The notes under the pieces were generated by a model that ran no database searches, had not been told where the DNA came from, and worked only from the letters and a program-made list of their open reading frames with translations. A stretch of 64,000 nt of DNA from contig OX352762.1 of NCBI GenBank assembly GCA_947095585.1, forward strand, positions 31,844,669 to 31,908,668. Direction: 5' to 3'. Shown here piece after piece: positions 20,650-31,758 of this stretch. How positions within the stretch are numbered: the first letter of the stretch is position 1; each line of letters begins with the position of its first letter. The stretch comes from Nephrocerus scutellatus (taxonomy: Eukaryota; Arthropoda; Insecta; Diptera; Pipunculidae). The position numbers and the translations under genes were made by a program.

Positions 20650-21621
20650 CAGGGTTTTTCAATAACAGCACTTCAACTTTTTTTTTTTTGAATAAAACAC
20701 AAACTGTTCGACTTTTGAACTAACTTTTTTTTTTACTAACGAATTTGAACATATACATATGATACATTTAAGTGTGAAACTCGATTTCTTTTGCATGACC
20801 ACCGCGTGCACGTTTTACGAAGTCCAATCTTTGAACCCAATTTTCGACCACTCTTTCACATATTTTCACATGGTCACATAAATCGGCCGAAATTCCAGCA
20901 ATTTCACGTTCAATATTGGCTCTGAGCTCTTGCAACGTCGCCGGCTTATTGGCATAGACCAATGACTTCACATAACCCCAAAGAAAATAATCTAGAGGTG
21001 TCAAATCACACGAGCGCGGCGGCCACTGGACGGGCCCATTTTGCGAAATAACACGCTCATCGAACTTAGTCTTCAATAACGCGATTGTATCGTGTGCTGT
21101 GTGGCATGTGGCCCCGTCCTGCTGAAACCACATGTCGTCCAAGTCCATTCCATTCAATTGCGGCCAAAAAAAATCGTTTATCATATCGCGGTACCGATTT
21201 CCATTAACAGTAACGTGGCGATCGTTATCGTCGATGAAAAAATATGGCCCAATGACGCCGCCGGCATGTAATCCACACCAAACAGTGACTTTTTCGGGAT
21301 GCAACGGTGCCTCATGAATCACGTGTGGGTTGCTTTCTGCCCAGTAACGCATATTTTGCTTGTTGACAAATCCTTCTAGCCAAAAGTGAGCCTCATCGCT
21401 GAAGTTGATTTTTCGGCAAATGATTTTTTAAAGTAGCGGCAACAGAACGATTATTTTGATAAAAAATTTGCACGATTTACAATCGCTGTTCACATGTGTA
21501 GCATTCCATGATGAAATGTATACTAATGAAGTTTCCAAATGACAAAAGAACAATAAAAAATATGGTGTCGTTCGCCGTCCCTATCGGAGAAAAGTTAAGG
21601 CGCACCTGTTGAAACACCCGA
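20650..21621 (-). mobile_element. DD41D mariner-type transposon, internally deleted
   Basis: The left inverted repeat CAGGGTTTTTCAA (20650) and the right one, read inward as CGGGTGTTTCAA (21621), are imperfect, and TA flanks both. The transposase has lost about 110 residues between its N-terminal helix-turn-helix and the catalytic core. It belongs to the same superfamily group as the 10858-12161 element but to a different family, since termini and protein differ clearly. Confidence 0.8.
20768..21500 (-). pseudogene. DD41D transposase with internal deletion
   Basis: The open part (to 20768) starts near 21430 and keeps all three catalytic regions: FSDEAHFWLEGF, QQDGATCHTA and TPLDYFLWG. The spacing of 41 between the second and third Asp is preserved. 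Upstream, in another frame and with a stop, QIVQIFYQNNRSVAATLK is the start of the N-terminal helix-turn-helix. The join near 21425 removes most of the DNA-binding domain and the linker. A truncated protein could not bind its ends in the usual way. It is related to, but distinct from, the intact transposase at 10964-12049. Confidence 0.85.
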
Positions 21622-21766
21622 TATATTGTACCAGGAAGTTCTCGTTTTTGCTGTCTCGTTATATATTTGGCATACACGGTATTTTTCTAAGAATAGAACC
21701 TTCTCGAAACAGATACAGAATAAAGTACAAAACCCCGATATTTCCTCGCAGTAAGTTAGCAATTAT

Positions 21767-21988
21767 TTGGGAATCTCTTTTGAGGACTTTGCCAAGCAGT
21801 GCAAAAACAGAGAAGATCGCTCCAAGCTTTGTAGGAGATTTAAGGACAAAGGCTACATAGCAAAGACTTATGCCAACGAGCCATTGTGCATATTTTGTAA
21901 TAAAGACCACCCAGAAGATGCGAGGCATGTAGCGTTCAGCAGCAAATGTCCGTTCTTAAGAAGATCCATCACTAGCAGAAGAGTATGA
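21767..21988 (+). pseudogene. LINE ORF1 (gag-like) zinc-knuckle fragment, R1 type
   Basis: A 73-codon frame reads CKNREDRSKLCRRFKDKGY, then EPLCIFCNKDHPEDARHVAF and SSKCPF. The spacing of Cys and His resembles the degenerate CCHC knuckles in the C-terminal part of R1/jockey ORF1 proteins, which bind the LINE RNA. Sequence to about 22190 may continue the element. No reverse transcriptase follows, so it is a fragment. Confidence 0.5.
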
Positions 21989-22242
21989 GACTACGAGATT
22001 GTACAGTATATTATGGCACAAATAGCTTAAGACAAAAGAGTGGATTTTATTATAATCAGCGAGCTCTACAAATCTGTCGACAACAACTTTTCGGATTGCG
22101 ATACAGCGAAGCACGCTGCATGCTTTTCAAAATGTCGATTGTCAGGCGGAGAGCTTCGTACGAGCTAATATAAATTGCATCAATTTTTAAAATTGACATA
22201 CATGACCCTGCTGGACGACGAGTCAATATTATTATATATATA

Positions 22243-22783
22243 TAGTAATAATAACTCAAGTTCACAATTTATAATGGTGATTACTTTAAATGTACACAAG
22301 AACACTTATGATACTAGTACTTCACAATAATTCTCTTATGTTATAGCTTTATCAGAACTTTTACAACTGCACTGGTTAAATTCCAAACAACTAATAATCT
22401 TACTTCGGCTTAACGCCTCTATTTATACTCAATTAAAAACTAGACAGAAATATCGAGAATAGACCAGAAAATTGTACCCTTATTCCCTTATTTACAACTA
22501 ACGATACTTATATGTAATGAGTCATCTTCTAAAAATTGACAACATGTTGAATCATGTTCTTTTACAAAAACCAGACAAACCGCACAAACCGGTTTGACTA
22601 CTTCTTTGACCAGTACACGATGATTCAAACTTGCAGGCGGTTACATTTCAAATTTCAAATAATCTAATAGTCGCCTAAAAGTATGCAATTGAAAGTGCTT
22701 ATTTTTAGTATGCAGTATTTACATTGGGATTTATCTTAGGATTCTGATTCTATTATATACGCTACTGACTACTTTTCGTAACA
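22243..22783 (-). repeat. 3' LTR of gypsy copy 1
   Basis: It matches 26688-27069 but keeps an internal stretch of about 180 bp (22409-22575) that the 5' LTR lacks. It ends at ttttcgtaaca (22783). The outer part beginning tgttacgaaattcagg is missing, so the LTR is truncated near 22243, next to a short TA tract. Confidence 0.85.
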
Positions 22784-22794
22784 TTACCCCCACC

Positions 22795-23226
22795 TTAATT
22801 CTGTTCGTCCCGAATAGATTCAGCACTCCTTCTGTTGTTGTACCTAGTCAATCTGTCAACGTGAACAACTTTCATTTTACATCTAGGGCTTTGTTGAATA
22901 CGATATACGACATCATTAATCCTCTTAATGATCTTATAAGGTCCTTCCCAACTCTGCTGTAGTTTTGGAGATTTACCTTTTCTTCTCTTGGGATTGTAAA
23001 GCCAGACCAAATCTCCTTCCTGAAATCCACCACAGTTTGCTCGCAGGTCATATCGCGTTTTCATCCGGTTGCTGGCATCCACTATGTTGCTCCTTACTGC
23101 AGCATGAACAGCGGTCATCCTCTGCCTTAGATCACTAACGTAGTTCTCTTTTGTTGTCGCCTCTACTGGTGGTGATCCAAATTTGATGTCGCATGGTAGA
23201 CGAAGTTCTCTGCCAAAGACAATCAT
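22795..23226 (-). pseudogene. Gypsy integrase C-terminal domain, copy 1
   Basis: This 143-codon frame has FGRELRLPCDIKFG, then MKTRYDLRANC, GDLVWLYNPKRRKGKSPKL and WEGPYKIIKRINDVVYRIQ. That is the end of the integrase core plus the GPF/Y module that follows it in gypsy-type elements and binds DNA or chromatin. The catalytic D,D-35-E residues are upstream and deleted. It ends in a natural stop just before the LTR. Confidence 0.88.
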
Positions 23227-23269
23227 TGCTGGAGAGTTTTTAGTTTTATTGTGGACAGCACTACGCTAA

Positions 23270-24006
23270 TGTAAATTCTTTGGTACCGGCCATTCGTTAA
23301 CAGCTTCCAATTTCTTGGGATCCGTGCGTACTCCTTGACTGGATACAATGTGGCCCAAATAATTCACTTAATTTTTGAAAAGGCTACATTTCGGCGGACT
23401 CAACTTCAACCCTGCTGCTTTAAGGGTTTCCAAAACTTGCCGAAGATTATACACGTGCTCATTAAATGTACGACCAAATACAATGATGTCATCCAAATAG
23501 ACTAGACATGTCTTTCAGCTAAGGCCTCGCAAAACATGTTCCATCAATCGCTCGAACGTAGCAGGAGCTTTGCATAAACTAAACGGCATTACAGAAAATT
23601 GATACAAGCCGTTTCCCGCAGTAAATGCTGTCTTCTCCTTGTCGTTGTCATGAATTGCTCCCTGCCAGTATCCGCTTTTCAGATCCAATGTACTGAAGAT
23701 TCTGGCTCCCGATAAGGTGTCCAACGTGTCGTCTATACGTGGTAATGGATAACTGTCCTTCTTGGTGACATCGTTCAGTTTCCGATAGTCCACACAAAAT
23801 CTCGTTGATCCATCTTTCTTTTGAACAAGTACTACAGGTGAGCTCCATGGGCTTTTGGACTTCTCTATGATTCCATCCCGTTCCATTTTCTTAACCAGCG
23901 TTTCTGCCTCTTGTTGCTTAGCTAGTGGTAATCGTCTTGACGCCTGTCGAATTGGAGTTGCATTTCCTGTATCGATTCGATGTCGCACTATATTGGTTTT
24001 ACCCAA
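23270..24006 (-). pseudogene. Gypsy reverse transcriptase, copy 1
   Basis: The frame from 24006 gives IIEKSKSPWSSPVVLVQKKDG, then FCVDYRKLN, FSTLDLKSGYWQ and MPFSLCKAPATFERLM. These are the finger and palm motifs that lead up to the active site. A stop at 23515 replaces Trp, after which YLDDIIVFG, the catalytic motif with both metal-binding Asp residues, is readable near 23495-23470. Thumb and RNase H are lost after 23270. Confidence 0.88.
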
Positions 24007-24478
24007 GTCGTTGTCGCTGACAGCAAAAACGTCTGCAAATTGCTCTAGCGCCTTTTCTGCTGCTTGTCGCTGCGCTGCTGGAAGATGTTTACACAGCGAA
24101 TGAATTATCTTCTTCCTTTTTCAGATCTAGTGGCATATTCTTTACTTCTACAGGCTGACAGTTTGCGATACAGCTTACTCCCTGAGTCTTGCCAATGACT
24201 GTTCCTTCTCCTATGTATTACCTTCGGTGATGTGCTAACGGTTATTATTCTCACTGGTATCTTAGGCTGGAGTTTCACTAGAGTTCTTCCGCATATCAAT
24301 CCGTTCTTATTGAAATATTTTGGCTCCACTATTCCTACTGTACTGTCCCAAAGATCACCGTTTACCTTGCCATAGATGATTTTCTCGCACATCGGTGGTA
24401 TCTCCTTTTTCTTTTTCTTCAGTAATGACTCGCAGCCTACCACTCTGGTTGTCATTTATTTGAAGAGGTACTTCCACA

Positions 24479-24829
24479 TTACGCCATATTAACACGTTTC
24501 TTTGGATCAAGGGACATCTTGTGCTCTGTCATAAAATCCAAGCCCAATATGCATTCATCTGTAATGCTGGCCACAATAAACCGATGAGAAAACCGTATTC
24601 CTCCAAACATGACACTACAGGGGCACTCTCCTTTAATTGCTGCAACTTCACCGGTCACTGTCCTCAAATTATAACGAAATACTTTTTCCACTTGACCTTT
24701 GGACACCACTTTGGGACTTACAACTGATATGGAAGCTCCTGTATCCAAGGTAAACGTACATGGTTTTCCTTCTAACACACCACTTACAACCAAGCTGTTG
24801 TTGTCCTTTCCAAGCTTGGCAATGTTCAC
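24479..24829 (-). pseudogene. Gypsy aspartic protease, copy 1
   Basis: The frame reads NSLVVSGVLEGKPCTFTLDT, then GASISVVSPKVV and CILGLDFMTEH. DTGAS is the catalytic flap-facing motif of retropepsins and ILGLDF the matching C-terminal motif. The enzyme would process Gag-Pol. Further pol sequence follows at 24455-24105 in another frame. Confidence 0.82.
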
Positions 24830-25112
24830 TGTGATCCTGGGGCTCTCTCCCCTCTTTACCAGTTTACGGCTGGTGTAACTTAGTTTTCCTGATTTCCAGC
24901 TACGAGGTAAGCTGGCTGCTGCACCTCATTTATCTGTGATGTGCCTAGCTGCCGTTAATTTTCAGGCCTCTTGACACGATTCACTGGTTGCATTGTAGTT
25001 TGAACTGGTCTTGGTTCCTTGCAGTCACGAATAAAATGTCCAGGTTTCATCTGACATCTGGTTGACATCTAAAGCATTTTGGACGGGAATTAGATGTGGA
25101 ATTCCTGTCGTT

Positions 25113-26450
25113 CTAGAAGCGTCCAGTCTTTGATTTTCGAATCTTCTCATCAATGAGGGCTTCTATTTGTGTGATGTCCTCAGTTTCCAACTTGCGCAAT
25201 CTAACTAAATCAGTGGACAAACTGGCTCTAGCTGCTTCGTATTCCAAAGCCGATGCCAACACTTCATTCATCGACTTTCCTCTGGTTGTTGTCCTTAAAT
25301 GATCCTTCAACTCGAATAGCATTGATGAACGCATCCACTGCCAATCCGTCCAAGATACCAGCCGGAACGCCACAATAGGCTTGTCGTGCTAGCTTAGTTA
25401 TTTCTCGCTCTAGTTCTTAAAGTCGTTCTTCTCGTCGCTGCTTCTTCATCTCGAGCTGTATTTTGCTTAGCTCCTGTGTTTGAGACTGTCCATAACGCAA
25501 GTCTAACTCCTTCAAGATTCTTCCGGAACTCATCTCGGCATTTGGAATCAAAACATCAGCCGCCCTGCCCCTCAACGCCAGGATTAGAGAATTTAGTTGT
25601 TCTTCAGCACCCCATCCGTTGTGTTGTACTGCAGCTCCAAACTGTACTTTAAAATTTTCAAATGCTGTCTCACCATCGAACGCAGGTGGCTTCAAAATTC
25701 CTTTCTGGTTACTAGAAGATTCTGGGAATGCTTTGTTGAGTGCTTTCCCTGGCGAATTGGGTACGACTATCCAGCCGGGTCTCAAACTCTTTAATTTTTT
25801 CTTCCAGACCATTCACTTTTCCTGTCATATTCGTTTCGAGCGATTTCACTTCCTCTTGAATTGTTGATTGAATTTCACTCATCTCACCCCTTAACTTTTC
25901 CCGAATAACATCCAGCTTTTGATTTTGCTGATCGAATTTGGAGTTCAGTTCTTTGGTTTGCCGAGTAAATTCTTGCTTTTGTTGATCAAATTTGGAATTT
26001 AATTCCTGCTTCAGTTCTTGGCTTTAGCGCTGCGATTGTTGATTCTGTCGATCCAACTCTTTCTTTAGACCTTGGCTTTGCTGTTCCAACTTATCACTAA
26101 TTTGAAAATTCAAATCTTGCTTTATCTCTTGGTTTTGTTGCTGCGATTGTTTACTTTGCTGCTGCATTTGAAAATTCAAATCTTTTCTTATTTCTTCACT
26201 TTGTTCACTTTGCTGCTTCATATGCTGCATTAGAGCATTAAACATCGCTTCCATGTTTGGTGCTTCTTTATCTTCCGAAGTAGCCGTTTTTCGCTCCACT
26301 AACTCCGTCTCAATTGAAAACGGTTCACCAGCCTGCTGTTTTTCTGCTTTAACGACTTGTTGAAAACGGAGAAATAGCTCTTGCTTATTTCCTGCAGTAC
26401 TTAGACCTCCTCCTGGGAACAATAGGATTTAATGTTCACTGCACTTTCCA
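25113..26450 (-). pseudogene. Gypsy gag, copy 1
   Basis: A likely ATG is at 26450, followed by a frame change into GLSTAGNKQELFLRF, a SAP-like motif. A Gln-rich coiled coil with repeats of ~35 residues (QQKQEFTRQ-like) runs from 26300 to 25830. The capsid-like part has PPAFDGETAFENFKVQF and LRYGQSQTQELSKIQLEM, and a zinc-knuckle remnant follows near 25080-25040. Gag would form the particle and bind RNA. Stops and shifts at about 26023, 25813 and 25416 inactivate it. Confidence 0.75.
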
Positions 26451-26560
26451 TTTTATTGTTTAATGTTATCAGTTTGTAAAATCACCAGTTAATTTATTCA
26501 CTGTCTGAAGGCTTTAAAAAAAATCACAAATTAATTTATTTATTGTTCACGATTTGCAAA

Positions 26561-26578
26561 ATCCCACTTCTGATACCA
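26561..26578 (-). promoter_or_regulatory. tRNA-Leu primer binding site of gypsy copy 1
   Basis: Read on the - strand, TGGTATCAGAAGTGGGAT starts 2 bases inside the 5' LTR. It is complementary to the 3' end of a eukaryotic tRNA-Leu with one mismatch. The third gypsy copy has TGGTGTCAGAAGTAGGAT at the same position, which supports the call. Confidence 0.7.
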
Positions 26579-26580
26579 AT

Positions 26581-27065
26581 TGTTACGAAATTCAGGCTTT
26601 CGAGTTCGTAAAGGATTTTGCAATTAAAACACAACACAAGTTAATTAATTTACAAATAACAACTTTAATGACAAACAGTAATAATAACACTAGTTCACAA
26701 TTTATAATGGTGATTACTTTAAATGTACACAAGAACACTTATGATACTAGTACTTCACAATAATTCTCTTATGTTATAGCTTTATCACTTTACAAGAACT
26801 TTTACAACTGCACTGGTTAAATTCCAAACAACTAATAATCTTACTTCGGCTTAACGCCGACAAAACCGCACAAACCGGTTTGACTACTTGTTTGACCAGT
26901 ACACAATGATTCAAACTTGTAGGCGGCTACATTTCAAATTTCAAATAATCTAATAGTCGCCTAAAAGTATGCAATTGAAAGGGCTTATTTTTAGTATGCA
27001 GTATTTACATTGGGATTTATCTTAGGATTCTAATTCTATTATATACGCTACTGACTACTTTTCGT

Positions 27066-27069
<4 letters not shown>
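26581..27069 (-). repeat. 5' LTR of gypsy copy 1
   Basis: The 489-bp repeat begins tgttacgaaattcaggct and ends cttttcgtaaca on the + strand, so its ends are inverted. It matches the 3' LTR except for a ~180-bp internal deletion near 26856. A TA run follows at 27069. Confidence 0.9.

Positions 27070-27103
<34 letters not shown>
27068..27103. repeat. (TA)n microsatellite at gypsy junction
   Basis: About 16 TA repeats lie directly at the outer end of the 5' LTR and precede the oppositely oriented gypsy copy 2. Confidence 0.95.
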
Positions 27104-27109
<6 letters not shown>

Positions 27110-27139
27110 ACCAGAGTAATTCCAGAATATTCTAGTAAA

Positions 27140-27440
27140 CAGGAAGGAATTTTGGAGCCACCTGCGTTCGATGGCGATACATCTTTAGAAAATTTCAAAG
27201 TCAACACCTAAATTCTATAATCCTAGCGTTGAGAGGCAAGGCAGCTGACGTATTACAAATGTTTCCAAATGCCGAGATGAGTACAAATCTTGGAAGGGAT
27301 TGCAACAGTCTGGTTGTAAGTGGCGTATTGGAGAGAAGACCTTGCGATTATATTTTAGATACAGGAGCTTCCAGATCAATCGTGATTCCTGAAATGATGT
27401 CTGGAGAGCAATTCAACGCAAGTACTGAGATGGCGTAATG
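27140..27440 (+). pseudogene. Gypsy gag-protease remnant, copy 2
   Basis: The frames read EPPAFDGDTSLENFKVN, then LRGKAADVLQMFPNAEM, and then jump directly to LGRDCNSLVVSGVLERRPC and ILDTGASRSIV. The capsid end, knuckle and spacer were deleted, fusing gag to the protease start. DTGAS is intact but the protein ends at 27438. Confidence 0.75.
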
Positions 27441-27620
27441 TTGAAGTTCCGTTAAGCATGACCGCCAATCGCAGTGGTGGATTATTCAGGAAGTATTGTA
27501 TCCCCGAGTACAAACAAAGTAGAAAACCGAAAATTCAAAAATGTTCAGTTGTTCCACGAATAACGGTCCAGCAGATGAAAGATGTTTTGACAAGAGAGCA
27601 GCTTAGGAAGAGTAGTAGTC
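27441..27620 (+). other. Internal gypsy copy 2 sequence, not assigned
   Basis: Sequence between the protease remnant and the LINE. A frame with NVEVPLSMTANRSGG and PRITVQQMKDVLTREQLRK is open for about 60 codons, but I do not recognise it. Confidence 0.4.
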
Positions 27621-29628
27621 GTTGAGACATACGCAAGCTAAAATTTTTCCAAAAAAAATAATAGATTTTTTAAATAATTTAAATATTCGTTTTTCTTTTT
27701 TATATTAATTAAAATTAAGTTCTTTTATTTTATTTCGGGTTATGTTTTGTGTCCATCAGTGTTTATTGTTGTGTTGCTTTAGTTTTTCTGGAGTTTGGAG
27801 ATATTTGGTATTGGCAAACCATAACAACCGCTAGAAAACACCTCCCTTGGCAAGCAAAAGTGGACATTTTGTCAGACAGTCATAAGAAGCAAGCTACGCC
27901 AAACAAAAGGAAAACAATTAAACAGTAACAAGTCTGTAGTTTTTGCTACACTGTCACAATCTATCAACAATCAGTGTAGAAAAAGTATTTTTAATTTAAA
28001 TTTTCAATTTTTTCAAATTTTTTAAAATAATTTATTTTGTTTGAGTAGTTCATTATTTGGAGCGAAGCATTAAAAACCTAGGTGAATCAAGCGTTGTTTC
28101 CTTAGATATTTCTAAAGCTTTTGATAGAGTTTGGCATGATTGTCTTATTAATAAGATTCGTGCGCTGAACTTACACTCCTCTCTCATTACATGGATTGAG
28201 AATTATTTATGGAACCGTAAAATAAAAGTTGTATTAAATGGTATATCTTCAGATTCACATGGGATCAATGCTGTCGTGTCTTGATATATATCAACGACCT
28301 GTTGTCTTCTACAACCTGTGATATCCATTCATTTGCTGATGATACAACACTATCGGCTTCCATTGAGTTTGTCAGTCAAAAAGTATGCAATTCTCGCTTG
28401 ATAGGTTCGCATGAATTAATGAATTCGATAATTCGGTCGAACATTTAAGTCATTCTTGATTGGGGCAGATCTAATAGAGTAGAATTTAACCCAAATAACT
28501 TTCAGTCTTGTCTTTTTTCTCAGACAGTTCAACATTACGTTTCACCTGTTATTAATGGTGCCCATATTGCGAGATCAGATTCACTGAAGTTGTTAGGTTT
28601 AAAAGTATCTAGTGATCTTTCCTGGAAAGAACATATTTATGAAATTTCAAAAAGAGCTAGCCAATGTTTGGGCTTTATAAGACGTTGTAACTTCTACTTT
28701 ACTCCCTCAGAAGTATTAAGATTATATAAATCTTATGTTAGACCAATTTTAGAATTTAATTCATGTGTGTGGGGTGGGGCTCCAAAATCTCATTTGGTTC
28801 ATTTTGATGGAGTTCAAAATAGAGTTATACGTTTGATAAACGATGTATCATTACTTCGTCTCTTGATACTTTGGAGCACAGACGAAATGTAGGAGCTTTA
28901 TCTGTTTTCTACAATTTCTACAACGGTAGATGTGCTTTAGAAACCCGTTCTCTAGTTCCAAGTCCTTTTGTCAGTAACGTAAACACTCGTTTAAGGTCCA
29001 CTCAACATAGATTTGCCTTAAAACTTTTTTCTTGTAGAACCCAACACTTTAAATCCTCCTTTTTTCCGAGAGTCTCTTCGATGTGGAATCAATTGGTGGA
29101 TCCCGTATTTCCCGATTCTTATAATCTGCAGGCCTTCAAATTAGGCGTTAACAACTTCCTGAAGGATGAAGATGAAGGTTGAAGTACTCATAAGCTTTTT
29201 ATTAATATTTTTATTTTAATTTTATTATATATAATTTACAAAAAAAATAATAAATAAATAAATAATTATTTCATTATTATCTACATTATTTTTAAAATTT
29301 GTAATATTTTCTTGGTCAAGGTTTTTTGTAGTTTTCCCTGACCATGATTCATTGTCGAAAGCATTTGGACTCGCGTCGTTTTAGTTTTTCGTGTTCGTTT
29401 TTCCGTATTGCTTTTTCAATGAATCAGGGAGAATTCTGAGAAAATTAATTGAAACCGGCTACAAACGTGAGAAATGTGATATGTATATTGTAAATCACAT
29501 TCCTTCGATTTTTATTTTATTTTGAATTTAATAAAGGGCTTAGCCCAACTTATTGCCGTGACGCAAGTCATTCAGGGAGTCCTCCCTTGGCAATGAGTCT
29601 CTATATAAAAATAAAAAATAAAAAAAAG
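27621..29628 (+). mobile_element. CR1/L2-like LINE, 5'-truncated
   Basis: Reverse transcriptase remnants occupy 28050-29182, followed by a ~440-bp 3' UTR ending in an A-rich tail (29605-29628, aaaaataaaaaataaaaaaa). The element lies inside gypsy copy 2, since gypsy integrase sequence resumes directly after the tail. The 5' part (27621-28050) is AT-rich and unassigned. Clade assignment from motifs alone is tentative. Confidence 0.65.
28057..29182 (+). pseudogene. LINE reverse transcriptase, broken
   Basis: Three frames are joined by shifts: SLDISKAFDRVWHDCLINK with the first catalytic Asp, then SFADDTT-like sequence near 28335 that holds the FADD active site, then LGLKVSSDLSWKEHIYEISK with SYVRPILEFNSCVWGG, and finally SSMWNQLVDPVFPDSYNL with a natural stop at 29182. 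This order is normal for CR1/L2-type LINEs. A deletion precedes the FADD segment and a further shift lies near 28875. Confidence 0.78.
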
Positions 29629-29639
29629 AGCAGGATGAT

Positions 29640-30409
29640 TCAATTGCTCCAGTACTTCGATAGATGGGTCAAGGAGAAAGACCGCAGTGGCACGAAATTG
29701 TAACAGCATGTCCGACAGTAAAAAGTTACTGGGCTCAATGGCAGTCATTGAGATTCAAAGATGGACTACTGGTAAGGCAATGGGAATCTGCCGATGGTTG
29801 ATTTACCAAATCAAAGGTGAATTCCAAGGTAGTGTTACCAATGAATTTGGTGAACAAAGTTCTTCACAAAGCACACACTGGAACACCAGGAGAACACTTG
29901 GGAATTAAGAGGGAACTAGATGAAGTAAGAAGTCGATTCTTTTGGGTTAATAGTCGCAGAAATGTTGAAAACTGGTGCCGAACGTGTGTGAAATGCGCTG
30001 CAAGAAGATAACTGCAACAAACAGCTAGAGGCAAAACGCATCGATACAAAGTTGTAGCGCCAATAGTTGGGCAAGATGCAAAGGATTCCCATCGAATACC
30101 AATGGTGATCAATGTCCATAGAACAGTTAAGAACAACGTCGTGAAGGGTAATGAAGGGATGAAAACACGGAATCACCTGCGTGCGAACTATGAAAAATTG
30201 CGGGAATGAGATTTCCTATGGCTATACAATTCCAAGACAAGGGAAATAACAGAAACCACAGCAAAGTTGGGAACAGCAAGAGGAACAATGACGTAGTATA
30301 TCAGATTCAACCAAGCCCCAGATGTAAAATGAAAGTTTTTCACATCGACAGATTGACAAGAAACAACATCAGAAGGATTGCTGAATCTGTGCAGGACAAA
30401 CAGAGTTAA
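29640..30409 (+). pseudogene. Gypsy integrase remnants, copy 2
   Basis: The zinc-binding domain is seen as KVLHKAHTGTPGEHLGIKR, then SRFFWVNSRRNVENWCRTC with VKCAARR, forming the HHCC fold. The catalytic core is missing. After it, NDVVYQIQPSPRCKMKVFHI and DRLTRNNIRRIAES give the C-terminal end. It corresponds to 51774-52097 and 22795-22930 of the sister copies. Confidence 0.8.
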
Positions 30410-30417
30410 GGTGGTAA

Positions 30418-31021
30418 TGTTACTAAAAATAGTATAGTATGATAGAATTAAAATCATAAGATAAATTGTAATATACATATTGCATACTAAAAATTAGCAC
30501 TTTTATGTAGCATAATTTTAGGTTGTAAGACTATTCGATTATTTGAAATTTGAAATGGAGCCGCATGTAAGTTTGAATCAATATGTACTGGTCAACCGGT
30601 TTGTGCGGTTTGCCCGGTTTTTGTAAAAGAACATGATTGAACATGTAGTTTTTTTTTTATAGAAGGTACAAAATAAATAAAAACAATTTTCTGGTCTTTT
30701 ATCGATATTTCTGTCTATAATATTGGAAGTTTCTGGAAGTTTTTTAATGAGTATAAAAGGTTGTCTCACTGCAGAGAATTATTATTAGTTCTTATTTGGA
30801 ATTCAACCAGTGCAGTTGAAAAGCTCTTGCAAAAATAGTAGTGAAGTACAAGCATTGTTGTAATAAGTGTTGTGTACATTAAAGTTGTCACCAGTGTAAT
30901 TAAAGAACTTTAGTTAATTTTACTGTTTGTTTATTAAAGTTGTTATTTGTAAATTAATAAGCTTGTGTTGTGTTTTATTTGCAAAATCCTTTACGAACTC
31001 AAAAGCCTGAATTTCGTAACA
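30418..31021 (+). repeat. 3' LTR of gypsy copy 2
   Basis: The 604-bp LTR starts tgttactaaaaatag and ends cctgaatttcgtaaca. It is in the opposite orientation to the LTRs of copy 1. It carries a TATA-like gagtataaaagg near 30750 followed by tctcactgcagag, a possible promoter and start region. Confidence 0.82.
30749..30775 (+). promoter_or_regulatory. Probable LTR promoter (TATA box) of gypsy copy 2
   Basis: gagtataaaaggttgtctca lies in the middle of the LTR. A TATA box about 30 bp before an initiation region is expected in U3 of an LTR. The copy 1 LTR has a related ctctatttatactc block near 22420 on the opposite strand. Confidence 0.45.
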
Positions 31022-31024
31022 ATA

Positions 31025-31758
31025 TATACGAAATTCAGGCCTTCGCAAACCGTAATAATAACTCAAGTTCACAATTTATATTGGTGATTACTTTTAACAG
31101 TACACAAAAACACTTATGATACTAGTACTTCACAATAATTCTCTTAGGTTATAGCTTTATCACTTTGCAACTGCACTGGTTAAATTCCAAACAACTAATG
31201 ATCTGGTTTCGGACTAACGCCTCTATTTATATTCAATCAAAAGCTTCCAGAAACTTCCAATAATGCAGACAGAAATATCCACAAAATTGTAGCCTTATTC
31301 ACAACTAACGATACTTATATGTAATGAGTCATCTTTAAAAAAGAGACTACATGTTCAATAATGTTCTTTTGCAAAAACCGGGCAAACCGCACAAACCGGT
31401 TTGACTACTTGTTTTACCAGTACACAATGATTCATAAAAGTGCTTATTTTTAGTACGCAGTATTTTCTTAGTTCTAATTTAGTACATATTTTTGGTACAT
31501 TACGATTTATCTAGGATCGGAACCTATTGCACTACCGACTACTTTTCGTAGCATCTGCTTATTTTAAGTATGCAGTATTTTCTTAGTTCTAATTTAACAC
31601 GTATTTTTGGTACATTACGATTTATCTAGGATTGTAACCTTCTGCACTACCGACTTCTTTTCGTAGCATTTGCTTATTTTAAGTATGCAGTGTTTACATT
31701 GCGAATTATCTTAGGATTCTAATTCTATTATATGTGCTACTAACTACTTTTCGTAACA
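31025..31758 (-). repeat. Solo-type gypsy LTR in inverse orientation, with internal triplication
   Basis: It begins atacgaaattcaggccttcg and ends cttttcgtaaca. It abuts the copy 2 LTR in mirror orientation. The stretch 31440-31700 repeats a ~120-bp block (ctaatttagtacatattttt, then acgatttatctagga and ttttcgtagca) two to three times, making this LTR longer than the others. No internal gypsy sequence follows it. Confidence 0.78.

Larger units (their letters stand above)
22243..27069 (-). mobile_element. Gypsy-type LTR retrotransposon copy 1
   Basis: On the - strand the order is 5' LTR (27069-26581), tRNA-Leu primer site, gag with SAP-like and coiled-coil regions, protease, reverse transcriptase, then integrase C terminus and 3' LTR (22783-22243). 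The reverse transcriptase thumb, RNase H and most of integrase (between about 23270 and 23230) are deleted. The LTRs end in TGTTACGAA and TTCGTAACA. Gag and pol have several frameshifts and stops. No env-like frame was seen. It is a dead, deleted copy. Confidence 0.88.
27104..31021 (+). mobile_element. Gypsy-type LTR retrotransposon copy 2, with LINE insert
   Basis: The + strand has gag and protease remnants (27140-27440), then a LINE insertion (about 27620-29628), then integrase zinc-finger and C-terminal remnants (29640-30409) and a 3' LTR (30418-31021). Reverse transcriptase and the integrase core are missing and no 5' LTR is seen. Proteins are close to copies 1 and 3, so it belongs to the same lineage. 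Confidence 0.8.
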
